Source of the DNA: Maea johnstoni | Taxonomy: Eukaryota > Annelida > Polychaeta > Spionida > Magelonidae | Direction: 5' to 3' | DNA: 64,000 nt | Assembly: GCA_963942565.1 (NCBI GenBank) | Contig: OZ012685.1 | Coordinates: forward strand, 54,091,996 to 54,155,995 | Part shown: positions 12,173 through 31,352 of the stretch, piece after piece | Layout: each line of letters starts with the position of its first letter | How positions within the stretch are numbered: the stretch's first letter is position 1 | Notes under the pieces: generated by a model | The model's input: only the letters and a program-made list of their open reading frames with translations | What the model was told of the DNA's origin: nothing | Database searches by the model: none | Made by a program: the position numbers and the translations under genes

Positions 12173-12994
12173 CTTGAATTATCTGCCTTTAAAACTGCCC
12201 CAGGAAGTGTCTCTTTACGGGTACTGGAAAATGGCCGCCACCTGTAAATATGCGTTACAGAACTGGGACTTGAATGCACACCTGAAGGGGTGTCAGGTTA
12301 TTACTTGCGCTCAGGTAACATTTTCCAAATCCGCCAAATAATTTATTTCTTTGAATTATCTACATTTTCAATAAAAAATTGAAATGTGCGAAGTTAGCTC
12401 ACTTAATTTGTTCCTAAAATAAAAGAGAAATAGATCTCTCGGGTTTCTTGGCGTGAGTATCAAACAGTCCACCCCCTGATTGGACGGGTCCATTATCACC
12501 TTTGGTATGTCTGACCTAGATTAAATTTGACCTAGAAAGTTGAATTGTGGTGACTCAATGGGTGAGAAGGGGCCCCAGTGGGGGTAGCACATGATCAAAT
12601 CAATTCAAAGTATCAGATGTCCGTCATCTACTCCGCATACCTGTCTATCTACATTATTTAATTTTCAATTATCAGGGACAAGTTTTTTTTTCAAATTTTC
12701 AGAGATGGCTTATTTTTTCAACCTTTACTGCAACATATTCTTTTTTTTTTTTTAATTTACCAATGCGAGGGAAAAAAGTAAATACGTTTTAGATGACTGT
12801 ATATTCTTAAATAATATTACCTTTTAGATATTCAGTACATACAATTCATGTTTCATTTGTCTTTATTCAAGTATTTTAAACATATCTATCTTTTTTGTTT
12901 TGATTTTATGAATCAAATCTTCATAATTTCAACTAAATCATCTCATTTTAGATTTTCAATGAATATGTAGTTTTTATTTTGTCTTAGATATAGC

Positions 12995-13189
12995 TTAACC
13001 CTTACAATGCTGAGGCTACTTTCCTGCAAAGCACAAGGATGCAAAGATTTATGAAAACCATCTAAACCCTGTCATGTTGGTATTCATTGGATAGCTCTAG
13101 CTGAGTGCTCTCAGATGTGTACCGATGTGCCAGGTTTTTTTGCATCATTTTGTATTGGCCAAATTAGCCACCAGCAGCATAAGGGTTAA
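12995..13189 (+). mobile_element. TTAA MITE family A copy
   Basis: Both ends are intact (TTAACCCTTACAATGCTGAG and CAGCAGCATAAGGGTTAA). A few bases are missing near the GTGCCAGG block compared with the consensus. It lies between the two Ly6 genes. Confidence 0.85.
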
Positions 13190-15807
13190 CAGGGTGGTTT
13201 TCAGTTTGTTGGTTTCTTATGGAGGTAAGGTTTAAGGGGCAAGGATTTTATTCCAAAAAGATATCAACAACCATAAACAAAACACTAGCAACTTCATTAT
13301 AAAACTTATTTATTTGTATAATGTAAATTTACAGTGGTAAAAAATATTTAAAACAATTTCAAGTATCATCAGATTTGCATACTGTACATCATTTGTCAAT
13401 TTAAAAGATTATAGCCATAAAATGATGGCATATTCCTTGAGCTATCCTACTCAATTGGAAGATAGTCTCCTAAAACTGGATGGAATAAAATAGCTTTTAG
13501 TAACCTGGACCACTAGCTTATTATATGAAATATAAAAGCTTTTTATGGCTATATAGCTTACACAGATGAACGTTGTGATTAAAATATAGTTCTATTTCAT
13601 CCATGTACAAATATACAGATTAGTGTATTACAAGAACATATGCAATGAAATAGCATAGACTTGAATCAAGACAGCTTGTACATCTTTTTTTTGTAGATGG
13701 TGAAACTAAGTACCCCTAAAAAGCCTTAGAAAATTATTCAAAGGGCAATTTCTTATTATATTCTAATGAATTTTTTCTTCTTCCAAATTTATTGTTAAAT
13801 ATACTTTTCAAATATATACACTTTTATTAAACCACTAGTATGCCAGGGAAATATTAGTCATCTTTTGGTTTGATATTGATAAAGTGTGAAATTCACACTG
13901 TGAATCTAAAAGTGTCCATTTAACAACGATATCTTCAAACCTTTGGCTTATAATTACTGAAGATATTCCCTAACACTGATTCATAATAACTACGACACTC
14001 ATGAATATCCTTTTGAAATTTCGTTACCTGATAAGAAATTATTGTCCAATAAAACACAATTTTCTGTACATACGCCCCATGATTTCTCACTATTCATCTA
14101 CACTAATATTTTTCTGGAGAAATGTTTTTGGTTTAAATATTGTGTATGAACCCTGGGCTCCTGTACAACCTTAAGGCACATAATGTAACCTTATTTGGAA
14201 TTTAAAATCTAGAGTTCTCTAAGCCTGTGTAAAATAAATGCCAGCCCTACCAATATGAATAAAGTATACATCTAAACCTAGTTGGGCAGTGATATAAAGC
14301 ATTAATTACAATAGAATGAACACCTTTCTTCATCACCATACCTATATTAATTCCTAATTAATTTATTCATTACTGATCAAGAAGAAATAGTGTCCAAAAG
14401 CAGCCCTACTAATTAGACAGTCAAGATGAATTTAAGGTTAAGAGACCCCTTAGATGGTACATTTTCTACTGACATCCTTAAATGACACATACAGGTGTGA
14501 ATCATGCAGAACTATCCCTTATTGATGAATGATTCCTGTCAAAAATGGTACATAGAAAGTAGAGTGAGAGGAAATACAATGAAATGACAATGAGTGAGAA
14601 TGTATAATACATATATCATTTAGCTATCCATCATACAATGCCAGGTTTTTAAAAGATTGATGTTCACAATCACACTTCATACATAATCTTTTCAGCGAAA
14701 AGCTTTCTAGTTACAACTTGTATTGACTTAATAATCCACAGAACAATTTACTGAATTAAGCTAAACCATTAAACTGTAGCATTCCAATACCTTAAGAAAG
14801 ATCAATTTTCTATCCCAGGTAAATATTACTACCTGTATCTCTCCACCTGGTACACAAAAGAAACTAGATCTCTTGATTCCCATTGGGACCAAATATAAAA
14901 CATAACCAGGGCTCGAAATTATTTTTTTCAGGAAGCCCAATTGCTACTTAAAAGCTACTTAAAAGGTAAATTTGAGGTAGCCACAGGAGAATTCAAGGGA
15001 GCCCAGGTCTCCCGGCACCACCTAATTTTGAGCCCTGCGCAACTTCTAAAACCAACCTTGATTCTATCAATACTAATTGCACATAGTTGATCTGGTGTAA
15101 AAGCATTACAAAGGCAATAATTTCATCCATTGATAAAAGTCATCATCTTAATTACTAAGATATTGAAGATTTGTACGGTTTGAGAATGTTAGCAATATTT
15201 CACATGAAAATATAAATTTTCATGTTACATTGCAACACTGAGCAGTGCATTTCATATTTTCAAACAAGTTATGTTAGAATGGAATGTTTCAGGTAAACCA
15301 AATACATTCAGCTAATTGCACTTGTTATAATTACCTCGATAGTTGAGAGAGCTCAAGGGGACAGGTAACTGTATTTTTAAGATTCAAAACCATTAGCGTT
15401 AATGCACCACTAGATTTCAATCAAAATGGTTACCTACCACAGATGATGGGAGTGATATTAATTACACAGGATAAATGCTTACAGCACATGGAACTTATAA
15501 GAAAGGATGGAATATGGTACAGGATGGAATATGCTTCCCAGAGCATTAACCTTCATAGAGCAAACTGCAATAATTTGGACGTTTCATATTATAGGTTTTT
15601 GTACTTATGGGAGTACAGAATGTCTACATACACATTCTATACTCATAAGCACAATTTTAGTGCCCTCAAGAAGATGAGCAAATATCATATTGCCATTCTG
15701 AGTTTACATTCTAAGCTCCACTTTCTTGCCAACAGGAGTTTAATCTGGGATGGAAAAAATTGAGTTAATTTGCTGCGAGCTCTACACCTGAATGGTACTT
15801 GTGATGA
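13190..15807. other. Intergenic stretch, one short hAT-like element
   Basis: No gene was seen between the Ly6 genes. At 14,907-15,037 a 131-bp segment starts CAGGGCTCGAAATTA and ends TAATTTTGAGCCCTG, giving near-perfect 15-bp inverted ends of hAT type; the 8-bp flanks do not match. A related piece without its left end lies at about 37,854-37,993. The part near 15,936 is probably 3' UTR of Ly6 copy B. Confidence 0.5.
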
Positions 15808-15879
15808 ACATCTGGCATCGATGAATATAAAAACATCCCAGAGACATCTGGCATCGATGAATATAAAAACATCCCAGAG
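15808..15879. repeat. Perfect 36-bp tandem duplication
   Basis: The unit beginning ACATCTGGCATCGATGAATA occurs twice in a row without a mismatch. It lies about 60 bases downstream of the stop of Ly6 copy B, probably in the 3' UTR. Confidence 0.9.
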
Positions 15880-15935
15880 AAAACGCCTGTTTCTTTGTAT
15901 CAAAATACTATATACATCTAGACATCCCAGGTGTC

Positions 15936-16614
15936 TCATAGGTTCTTATAAATATACAGTAAGCTTAACACCCCCAGCGGTATAATATATGTTAGACTCG
16001 TTCCCGGGGTGACCCCCGGAGCGGTGTTGCAGCCATCTTTGTTATTGCAGTGACAGTATCGGACCTTGACTCTGTAGGTGCCGGTTCTCTCCTGGCAGTA
16101 TCTCCCCTCATCCAGCCCCACCTCCCCTAGTATGGCACACTGGCGGATGTAGCGGATGTCCCATTGACCATCGTACCAAGCTGAAAGACAATAACAAACA
16201 AAAATCAATACATACTGAAATATTAATACAAAGAATACTATATACAACCATTATGCTGCTGGTGGCTAATTTGGCGGATACAAAAAAAATGAAAACGATT
16301 GAAATCCTTGCAAATGGGTATACTCATCTGAAAGTTCTCAGCTATCCAATGAATACCACCAGGACATGGTCTAGATGTTATTCAAAATTATTTGAATCCT
16401 TGTGGTTTGGGCAAAATGAGCGTCAACATTGGAAGGGTTAAATGTAGTAGTCGTATGTTTATTGGCAGCAACATGTAAAGTTACAAAATCAAAGAATTAC
16501 ATTATTTTGTATTTATAACAAATACTAGAAGAGAAAACAGAGAAGAATAGTAAAATTAGTAATAATATTAGTGAAGTAACTAATATCAAGATATTTTTGA
16601 ATCCATCAATCAAT

Positions 16615-16652
<38 letters not shown>

Positions 16653-18957
16653 ATAGGCCTTCAATCCTATGTTACTTTTTGAAATAACAAATTATCTATC
16701 CTATCTTTTCTGGTGAATTTGTGATATCTATGATTAAGGTCTCAACCAGGATTTAGAAAGTGGGGGCCAAAATTGGAAATTGTAAAATTTTTGGGCATCC
16801 TATTTTTCAAGGGAGACCACAATATACTTATATAGTTTACTAAGTACTACAAACATATATTTAATTATTGAAATGAGGGATAACATCCTAATTTAGGTGT
16901 AAAAAAATCAATTATATAACTCGATTCCAAATTGATATCTTAAGAAATTACTCCCCCAAAACCTACTGCAGTACTGTAAGGAACGATGTGAATACAAATT
17001 TAACCCATGGAATGGATGCATGTCTGCAGCATCATACTTGTGGAAATACCTTTATTATATAACTAAACTATACTAACTTCTAACTATTTGATTTAATGTT
17101 TTCATCCTGTTACTGTTAGGCTTTGCAACCCTGCAACCCCTCTCTAAATATTTTTTCAAACATCACTGCATTTGTGAAGAATTTCTTTAAATGTCAATAT
17201 CAAGCATATAATTGAGTTGTTTTTTGTTTTTTGTTTTGGGGGGGGGGGGGGGGGGGGGGGGGGTAAAGACACCCTATCTTTTGGTCAGCATCTTTTGAAA
17301 ATATTAATTACAAGTAGATATTTCAAAATGATAACTAAAACATTTGGTGAAGAAATAAAGCATATAGTTACTTGATTTGTCAATGTATAGTCTAGTCTGT
17401 ATGATGACTTATTTTTTTACAGTGAGAGGGTTTGGACACCCCGTCTTCTTGAAAACCCATTTTGGACACCCTGTTATGAAAATCCTGGATATAAGACCCG
17501 GCTGCATAGCATAAGGATATTATGCATTATTATGATAGACTGATATGTTTAGGTTGAAATCTGAGTATATTGTGGCCCCCTTAAAAATTTGGAGGCCCGA
17601 AAATTATTACAATTGCCAACATTGAGCACCCAGTCTCTAAATCCTGGATGAGACCCTGACTAGAAGTGAATTCCATGAAAGAATAATACTTGTTTAGTAC
17701 ATTAATATCAGAACCAGGCAACTTACTTTCTTGGATGATTTTCCTACAGAGAGTTGCATTTTCGTGGCATGTCCTGAGAGGGTAGGTTCTGTTATCAAAC
17801 CAATCAGCACAGCCCTTGTCATAAAAGGAATTACACTGGTAGCATTTCAGACTCAGTCCTAAAAGGAAAAGTATTAAGATGTTAGTCCAAAATTCTCAAT
17901 AATGCAGCAGATATTTCACAGGTAGAAAAACATTAACCAACCACAAAAATAATAGAAACAAAGAGTCCTTCCCTGGAGTACAAAAAATCATGTGACGATT
18001 ATGCTAAAATGACATTCCAGAATGGATTCCCTCAGGAAGGATGGTTTCCCTCAGGACCCCCACTGGGATATCATATTTGTTGTGTTATACCGAATATACC
18101 ACACAATGGTAAAAGTTCTCGCTGACCATATCAAACCAAAATATCATTTTGGGGGGCAAGTTGAATTTTTTTCTGGCAAGCTAAACTTGGGGTTGCTCTG
18201 CCCGAATGGGCAAGTGCCTTCAAAAGATAACGTCGGTCCCTGTGGTGCATGCATGGATAAATATCATATGTACATTCACTCTATATTAATAAAACCTTAT
18301 GTTTCTTATAAAAGAAGTTATCCACAGACACTGACACAACAGGTACACACAATAAATTCAATTTTTAGAGTTGTTTAAGTGAATGTGAACCATAATTGGT
18401 ATTTACATTATATACATGTATGTAGTAGTCAGGTTTAAGAAGCAAGAACATCACTGTCAATTTTAAGAAGCAGGGAGATCTTTAAATGTGTAAAGGTCCC
18501 TCTAGAGATTTAGTCAGTGGTACAGGTATATACTAACATGAGCACATTACTCACTAGTAAACAATCTGGGTTCAAATTCATAATCAGGTCACCCAGGTAT
18601 TAGCCCAATAACAGTTAGAAAGTTACTTTTTTTCACATGCCTTTACTTAAGAATCACTCAATAACTGATATAGGATATACTGTTACAGTTAATATGACAT
18701 CTAAACACTTAACATCCGCAGTATATGACCTAAATAATTAGAAATCTTGAAGAGTTTGGGAAGTTACAGATTCAAAATGGCCGACGCCAGGTAAAAATGA
18801 GTCAAGTTGCCACAGGTAGAGCGAATGCGTTACCTGTAAAATCGCGAGTTCTTACGTCGTAATAATGTTTCAAAATAACAAATTATAACATACCTGTATC
18901 TACACAGAAAAAGAAAACCACGACAACGGCGAGGCTCGCTACTATGTACTTCTTCAT
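15936..18957 (-). CDS. Ly6/uPAR (quiver-like) GPI-anchored protein, copy B
   Basis: Coding exons at 18,894-18,957, 17,727-17,858 and 15,936-16,180 join with two phase-1 introns and also give 146 aa. The signal peptide is MKKYIVASLAVVVVFFFC. The mature chain begins CYQCNS and ends YCHCNNKDGCN, with ten cysteines as in copy A. Two N-glycosylation sequons (NRT, NAT) lie in exon 2. The hydrophobic tail (YIIPLGVLSLLYIYKNL) fits a GPI signal. Shared length, cysteine pattern and intron phases show that the two genes arose by tandem duplication, but sequence between the cysteines is strongly diverged, so the split is old. Intron 2 holds a TTAA MITE, C and G homopolymer runs and family-D sequence. Confidence 0.9.
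16249..16441 (-). mobile_element. TTAA MITE family A copy in Ly6-B intron 2
   Basis: The right end is intact (CATTGGAAGGGTTAA). The left end has lost its TTAACCC and starts at ATTATGCTGCTGGTGGC. The body is more diverged than in most copies. The left end is about 70 bases upstream of the exon-3 splice acceptor. Confidence 0.8.
16616..16650. repeat. Poly-C run of 35 bases
   Basis: An uninterrupted C homopolymer in Ly6-B intron 2. A G run of about 26 bases follows at 17,238-17,263 in the same intron. Exact lengths may be assembly-dependent. Confidence 0.9.
16737..17660. mobile_element. Composite of hAT-like family D sequence in Ly6-B intron 2
   Basis: The left part begins GGTCTCAACCAGGATTTAG and the right part ends AATCCTGGATGAGACCCTG, which matches degraded family-D ends. 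Further D-like blocks lie inside (for example TTTGGACACCCTGTTATGAA near 17,460). At least two copies seem to be overlapped or nested; boundaries are uncertain. Confidence 0.45.
18137..18236. mobile_element. 3' fragment of the 53-kb hAT-like family
   Basis: GGCAAGTTG, TGGCAAGCT and GGGCAAGTGCCTTCAAAAG, ending in GGTCCCTG, match the right end of the element at 53,199-54,837, where GGGCAAGTGCCTCAAAAAG precedes the terminus. No left end was found. Confidence 0.5.
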
Positions 18958-19085
18958 GTTGGTAGAACTTCCCCGCTCGAAGGGTCACGGTTGATAGTGA
19001 GGCTCGGCCGCCGAGGTGTACACGGAAATGCTGATCCACTTTAGCGAGGGCCGCAGAGCGAGGGGCGCCGATGGGGATTTTCACT
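18958..19085 (-). promoter_or_regulatory. GC-rich promoter/5' UTR region of Ly6 copy B
   Basis: Directly upstream of the start codon the base composition switches from AT-rich to GC-rich with many CpGs (for example GGCTCGGCCGCCGAGG and GAGGGGCGCCGATGG). This fits an unmethylated promoter or 5' UTR. No TATA box was recognised and no start site can be placed. Confidence 0.4.
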
Positions 19086-19312
19086 AATGGGCTCGGCTAC
19101 TCGCACGTCGAATGCAATGGTCTGCGTGTGGCTTCTACAGGCAACAGGGCGTCATCGATTCGTTAATTCACTTTTTATATGTAGAGCGTATACATGGTGG
19201 GATTACGAAAGAGCATACAAGACTGACATAAAAATGGATCTTCTCTCGTTTTCGAAAAAAAGTGATGGAAAAAATTGTTAGTGTTGTTTTTTCCAATCAA
19301 AGGAAATGAAAC

Positions 19313-19497
19313 TACAATGGTGCATGTGAGAACCGGCGGCAAAAATGAAAATTTAAAAAAAAAATCCGCTGTTTTTCAAGAAAACGCTTGGAAGAAATTA
19401 GATTTTTTTCTGCTGCTTTGGAAAAACAGCGGATTTTTTTAAAAACCTGTCCTTTTTCAAAAAAACAGCGGAAAAAGTTCACACCTGCACCATCGTA
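19313..19497. mobile_element. MITE family C copy 1, 6-bp target duplication TGAAAC
   Basis: The ends are TACAATGGTGCA and TGCACCATCGTA, flanked by TGAAAC at 19,307-19,312 and 19,498-19,503. The inside is built from mutually complementary blocks around CCGCTGTTTTTC and GAAAAACAGCGG and would fold back strongly. Copies 2 and 3 lie at 20,662 and 25,109. The superfamily is not certain; 6-7 bp duplications are known for Dada elements, among few others. Confidence 0.85.
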
Positions 19498-20072
19498 TGA
19501 AACTACAGTATATCATTTGGTGATTGTGATTATATGTATATCGATTACGATCATTATATCCATCATCATTCCAAATGGATGCACACACGTGTATAATAAA
19601 TACGCCCGACTATTCTAATAACTACGCAATACTACACCTATGCGCTTGTAAAATGTAAAAGGTAATTTCAGTGTTTTGAAATTTGGTATGATGTCTGTTG
19701 CTTACAAAAAATACTTTCCGCTGCATTGTGATATCAATATATATATTCTTTATCAACTGTAGATGAAATTACAATTAATTGGGCGTATAGCTCAAAAGTA
19801 ATGTAGACGATACGAGAGCCTAAATAAGCTTTAAGTCTTTGTCTCCTAGTGACGTCACACGTAGGCGAGATTCGAGACCCGTGGGATAGCCAGTTCTTCA
19901 CTATAGCGCATATAGTAATTGGTCTCTCGCTACATATCGATTCTTTTATTCATCTATATATAAGCTTAAATGTGTTTGTAATTGGATTGTCTAAAAGAGA
20001 TCCTAATCTATTGAATCCGATTTTACACTGAAAGATAAATGTAAAACTGTAGAATCGCCACAACTGGGTCTA

Positions 20073-20300
20073 CCATCACGAGATATACTGGTCTTGAGGC
20101 ACTCGTAGTTGGACAGTGGTCGCATCCCGGCAAGGGTTTGTGAGAATGTTGCCAGTCACTTGGGGTTATGCAATGGTTTCCCCATTACTCCGATTTCCTC
20201 TTTTAATTACATCTGGCTAGCCCTTCCACCTACAGATGTTCAAAAGCGCTTTAATACCACGAAGGACAGTTCCAAATATGCTTGAGATACTCTGGAGTGC
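20073..20300 (+). mobile_element. Diverged tRNA-derived SINE
   Basis: GAGAATGTTGCCAGTCACTTGG, here quoted only in part as GTTGCCAGTCACTTGG, followed by ATTACTCCGATTTCC matches the body of the SINE at 1,539. The B box is decayed. It looks like an old copy with no visible target duplication. Confidence 0.65.
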
Positions 20301-20661
20301 GATCGCATTAGGATGAGGATAGCCCTAAGCATTTGACTGCTTACCATGTTCTTCTATTCACTAGAAAAAAGCATTGCCTTTAACAAGATCTTGAAATCAA
20401 AGAATTAAAGATACCGACAGTTAAAAAATAATTTCTGGAAAATGAGCTCTCAACGTTTGCGGACATTTCCTCCTCAGTTTCTTCGGAAAATACGTAGCGG
20501 TATATACAGAAGTGTCAGGTGTGCGTGTAAAGCAGTTGCTTCCAGCGATTTTAGGTAGTAGGAAGACCACGCATATGAAAATTCATTTATGTATTCCAAA
20601 CCAGTGATGGGACCATTGAAAACATAATCATTTCTGAAGGCGACGTTACTTGGGTCATAAC

Positions 20662-20769
20662 TACGATGGTGCAGGTGTGAAAGAATTCTGGAAAACGATT
20701 AGAAAAAATATAAGATTTTTTCACTGTTTTTTTTTTCAAAAAGAGCAGAATTTTGTTTGCACCATCGTA
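20662..20769. mobile_element. MITE family C copy 2, 6-bp target duplication CATAAC
   Basis: The ends TACGATGGTGCA and TGCACCATCGTA are perfect inverted repeats. CATAAC flanks the element on both sides (20,656-20,661 and 20,770-20,775). It is the shortest of the three copies and has lost most of the internal complementary blocks. Confidence 0.9.
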
Positions 20770-21697
20770 CATAACTTATCACGACTTTTGAATTATAAAG
20801 ATATACCATTACAAATCCAACTCTTGTTTCATACATGCAGAGCTGTCGCAAATCGTATTGTTCTTTGTTGTGTGTTGATTCAGCCAATAGGTTTATAAAG
20901 CCAAATGGTATGGTTGCCAACATTAATGCATGACTAAGTAGGATTACAGGACCCTGCCAAAACGAATAGGTTTACCGGAGCAATGCAGCATTATAAGCAA
21001 AGCGGATTGACTATAGGCATTAGGTCTATTCGGATTTCCTCCATCTCAGTAGGTCCTGGTATAGATTTGATAGTACATGTACATGTGTTAAATTCTACTG
21101 GTCTCAGGTGAACTAGTGACTAATTTGGCCACTCTGGTCACCTTGGCCATTTGATACCTGATATCAGAAAAATAGAGAAAATACACATGCCAGCCTAAAA
21201 ATTTAGGCTACATGACCGTGTGCTCACCACTGCAACGCGTAATTAGGAACTATACGCCAACTGTGTAAACAGCACTTGGAACCGCGCTAGGGGAATTGGT
21301 TATGATTTACTGTGTACTGAGTTCATCACCAAAACACTCGGCAGTTTGGACATACACGAGTTCGCTTCAGTGGCCACAATTACAATAGACGTGTGTTAGC
21401 ATATAGAGTCCACATCACCCGACTGGACATAACAACTTTACTCAGGAACAGACCAGTACTGGGCCAGCTCACTCACACATACCTGAGAGTAGTAGTAGGT
21501 TATGTATTTCTCTGCACATACACACCAGAGCTCGGACTCCATCATCAAGTTGACATAATCTCCTTGACGACCAGTTTTTATTCAGGGCAATCGGGGCAGG
21601 TGCTCGCTCCAAATTTTGGGTCGTGTATGTTATTCCTTAGATGAACAAAAAGAAGTTTTGTTTATCAATCTGAGGCTATTCTAAGCGTCGTAACAAC

Positions 21698-28493
<6,796 letters not shown>

Positions 28494-28630
28494 TCGAACT
28501 GAAATATAATCTTAAACAGTTTCTTAAAGGCACTAGCCATGAAGGCAGATGGAAGAACTAACTCAAGTAGGAGTCCAGCAAAGAAAATAGTAGTCAAATG
28601 ATCACAGAAATATAATCTAAAAATTGTTTC

Positions 28631-28806
28631 TTAAAACCCTTATGCTACGGGTGGTTAATTTGGCTAATACAAAATGATGCAAGAAACCTGAAAAATGACT
28701 GAAACCCTGGCATATGGGTACTCATCTAAGAGTACTAAGCAAGAGCTATCCAATGAATACCAACATGACAGGGTTTAGATTTACTACATTCAAGAAACAA
28801 GGTTAA
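28631..28806 (-). mobile_element. TTAA MITE family A copy, shortened
   Basis: It begins AACCCTTATGCTACGGGTGG and keeps most of the body, but loses the AAGTAGCCTCAGCATT end after CATGACAGGGTTTAG. It abuts the following plus-oriented copy. Confidence 0.75.
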
Positions 28807-29007
28807 CCCTTCCAATACTGTGGCTTCATTCTTCCCATGCACAACATTTTTGAAAATAATCTAAACCCTGTCATGTTGGTATTCATTGGATAGCTCTCAC
28901 TGAGTATTCTCACAAGAGTACCCATATGCCAGGGTTCCAGTCATTTTTCAGGTTTTTGCATCTTTTTGTATTGGTCAAATTAGTTACCAACAGCATAAGC
29001 ATTTTAA
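28803..29007 (+). mobile_element. TTAA MITE family A copy, head-to-head with 28,631
   Basis: It starts TTAACCCTTCCAATACTG at the end of the previous inverted copy and ends CAACAGCATAAGCATTTTAA, with a changed right terminus. The AATAAA near 29,612 may be the poly(A) signal of the coiled-coil gene, which would put this pair in its 3' UTR. Confidence 0.8.
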
Positions 29008-30298
29008 GAACATCACAAGAAATGTCGCCCGTTGCTCAAGAATTTTATTGTGGTTACACATATGCACCTATTTATGATCTTGCTAGACAATGAGAATGAC
29101 CAACTTGAGTATAAATAATGTGTGTATTTAGGTGCAATTATTGGCACATCTATATGTAATGAACCATTAGATCACTAGGTATACAATCATGTATTGATCA
29201 AATGAAGTTATAAAGCTGATGCTGTGGATGGAGATCCAAGTAAGTAGAAATGCTAGCAGAATTAGCTTGGAATTAGGATCAAAATTTGGGTATTTTGGGC
29301 CCATTCAAGATGTAGCAATTTTTGGTCTAGAGTAAAAACAACAACACCCCAAAGACTTTAAGGAGCTTGTAATTTATGTTCTAGTACATACCAAGTTACA
29401 CTGGTGGATATTAAACTGTTCTACAAAGATGCATGAAAAAAAAACTTCACATTTAAGATGCCAAGTATCAAATCAAATACAACACTGCTGTACACATATG
29501 CTTGGATATCAATGTCTTTAGTATTCTATGATAAGTCCATCTAATATTAGCCATGAATTTGAGATGCTTTCAATGTGCTTGTATGTGTAAATATTTCAAT
29601 GATGATATTGTCAATAAACTATTATAAACTGAATGGCACTACTTTTTATGTATAATATCCATTATCAGATGTTTAAACCAGTCCAATTTCTCAATAATTT
29701 ATTCCTTGTTAATACATGGAGTGGTTATGTAAATTATATATTAGGTATTACTCAATCCCCTTTTATAATTCAAATTTCTTTTCATTTTTTATCTTTTTAT
29801 TTATTGGAACAGCATTTCGATTCATTTGTCTGATTTCGTTCGATCTAAAAATCTGCACTAAAATTCACACAACAGTAAATAAGCTATAGAAGACAGAACT
29901 GGCTCTTTTTCTCGTGATAATTTTATTTTCAATATCTACAGTGGCTTAATTAAGTACATCTAGATAAAGCAACATAATAATAACCCATTTCAAACTTGGC
30001 TGGAGTAAGTATGGACGGATACATTCATTCCTACTTGGTTATTTTTCTTCACCTATGAAAGGTTGCTCATAGTAAAATTCTGATGGGTTATAAGCTTATA
30101 ACAACATGCACAAATTACAAACATGGAATGATTTTAACCATTTAAAACATTTCATTCCAAAGTCTCCCGTTGGTCTGGCATAAAACAACTGTTTTGAAAA
30201 ATATATTTTTGGGAAAATACTGAAATCAAATTAGTATTTTTGTTTCATCCCACTGAAATGACCTTAAAAAGGTAAATGTACAAATTGTATTAAAGCTT

Positions 30299-30449
30299 TA
30301 AATGCCACTCATAAAATGCTGAGGCTACTTTTGTCCAAAGCACAAGGATGAAAAGATTTTTGAAAACCATTTGAGGGTTTCAGTCATTTTTTAGGTTTTT
30401 TGCATCATATTTTACTGGCCAAATTAGCCGCCAGCAGCATAAGGGTTAA
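30299..30449 (+). mobile_element. TTAA MITE family A copy with internal deletion
   Basis: AATGCTGAGGCTACTTTTG and the right end CAGCAGCATAAGGGTTAA are present, but the central block from CCTGTCATG to GTGCCAGG is missing. Confidence 0.75.
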
Positions 30450-30633
30450 CAACATAGGAGTTAATGATGAGCACAATGAAATTTACTATGAGCATCCCTT
30501 GTGAGATATGTGTGTTGCCAAGTGTGTGAGACTAGGTAGCAAAGTGACCACATCGTGCAAAGTGTTTCCACTTGTATAGGTAAATATACAGACCTTTTAT
30601 GGCACCAAGGTGTGGACGAATTAACTCAGTATA

Positions 30634-30782
30634 CAGTGGAACCCCTCAAAGTGACCACCCCTCTAAGGTGACCGGTTTTGCTAGTCCAAAACTAACTTTT
30701 TCCTATGAGTTTTATATATGAGCTCTTAAGTTGACCATTTGTGGACGGTGTCACAGGTGATCACTTTAGAAGGGTTCCACTG
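30634..30782. mobile_element. pogo/mariner-like MITE flanked by TA
   Basis: The ends CAGTGGAACCCCTCAAAGTG and CACTTTAGAAGGGTTCCACTG are long inverted repeats (second quoted only from ACTTTAGAAGGGTTCCACTG). TA flanks it on both sides (30,632-30,633 and 30,783-30,784), the target used by Tc1/mariner/pogo elements. It is 149 bp and has no coding capacity. A partial left end (ACAATGGAACCCCT) is seen near 36,014. Confidence 0.85.
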
Positions 30783-31184
30783 TACATGCTACACAACATT
30801 ATATTATAGATAAATAACTCTCTCTGCAAACCCCTTGACATTGCCGAATGCTTTAATATAATGTCAAGATCTTTATCTAATGATATCTTTTATATCATGC
30901 AATTTCTGCATTTTCATCCAATGAAGCCCTTTAATTTCGTTTTTCATCAAATGAAACCCTTTAAATTATGTAACTTCAACGATACCCTTTAAATCATGTA
31001 ATTTCTGCATTTTTTTTATCCAGAGATAGCCTTATGCAATTTGTGCATTTCTTGATCTGAAATTGAAATGAAGCTCTTCAAGATAGTCTGACACCGTGTA
31101 TCAAAACAAACTAGTCAGTCTGAGATGACCTTACAGTCCTATGATCACAATTTTGAAATGAATACTTTCTTTACTTCTACTACA

Positions 31185-31352
31185 TGAATATTTTCCAAAA
31201 ATCATGTAAACCCTGTCATGCTGGTATTCATTGGATAGCTCTCACTGAGTACTCTCAGAGGAGTACCCATGTACCAGGGTTTCAGTCATTTTTAAAGTTT
31301 TTTTGCAACATTTTGTAGTGGCCAAATTAGCCAGCAGCAGCATAAGGATTAA
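31185..31352 (+). mobile_element. TTAA MITE family A copy, left end missing
   Basis: The body from AAACCCTGTCATGCTGG to CAGCAGCATAAGGATTAA is present; the first 50 or so bases are not recognisable. Confidence 0.75.

Larger units (their letters stand above)
19504..21697. other. Intergenic stretch upstream of the coiled-coil gene
   Basis: No gene was recognised. A perfect CRE palindrome TGACGTCA lies at about 19,850, next to a weak B-box-like ATTCGAGACC that could be an old tRNA-derived fragment. An 18-bp palindrome AGCCTAAAAATTTAGGCT occurs near 21,190. The last 300 bases before 21,698 should contain the promoter, but no defined element could be identified. Confidence 0.4.
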
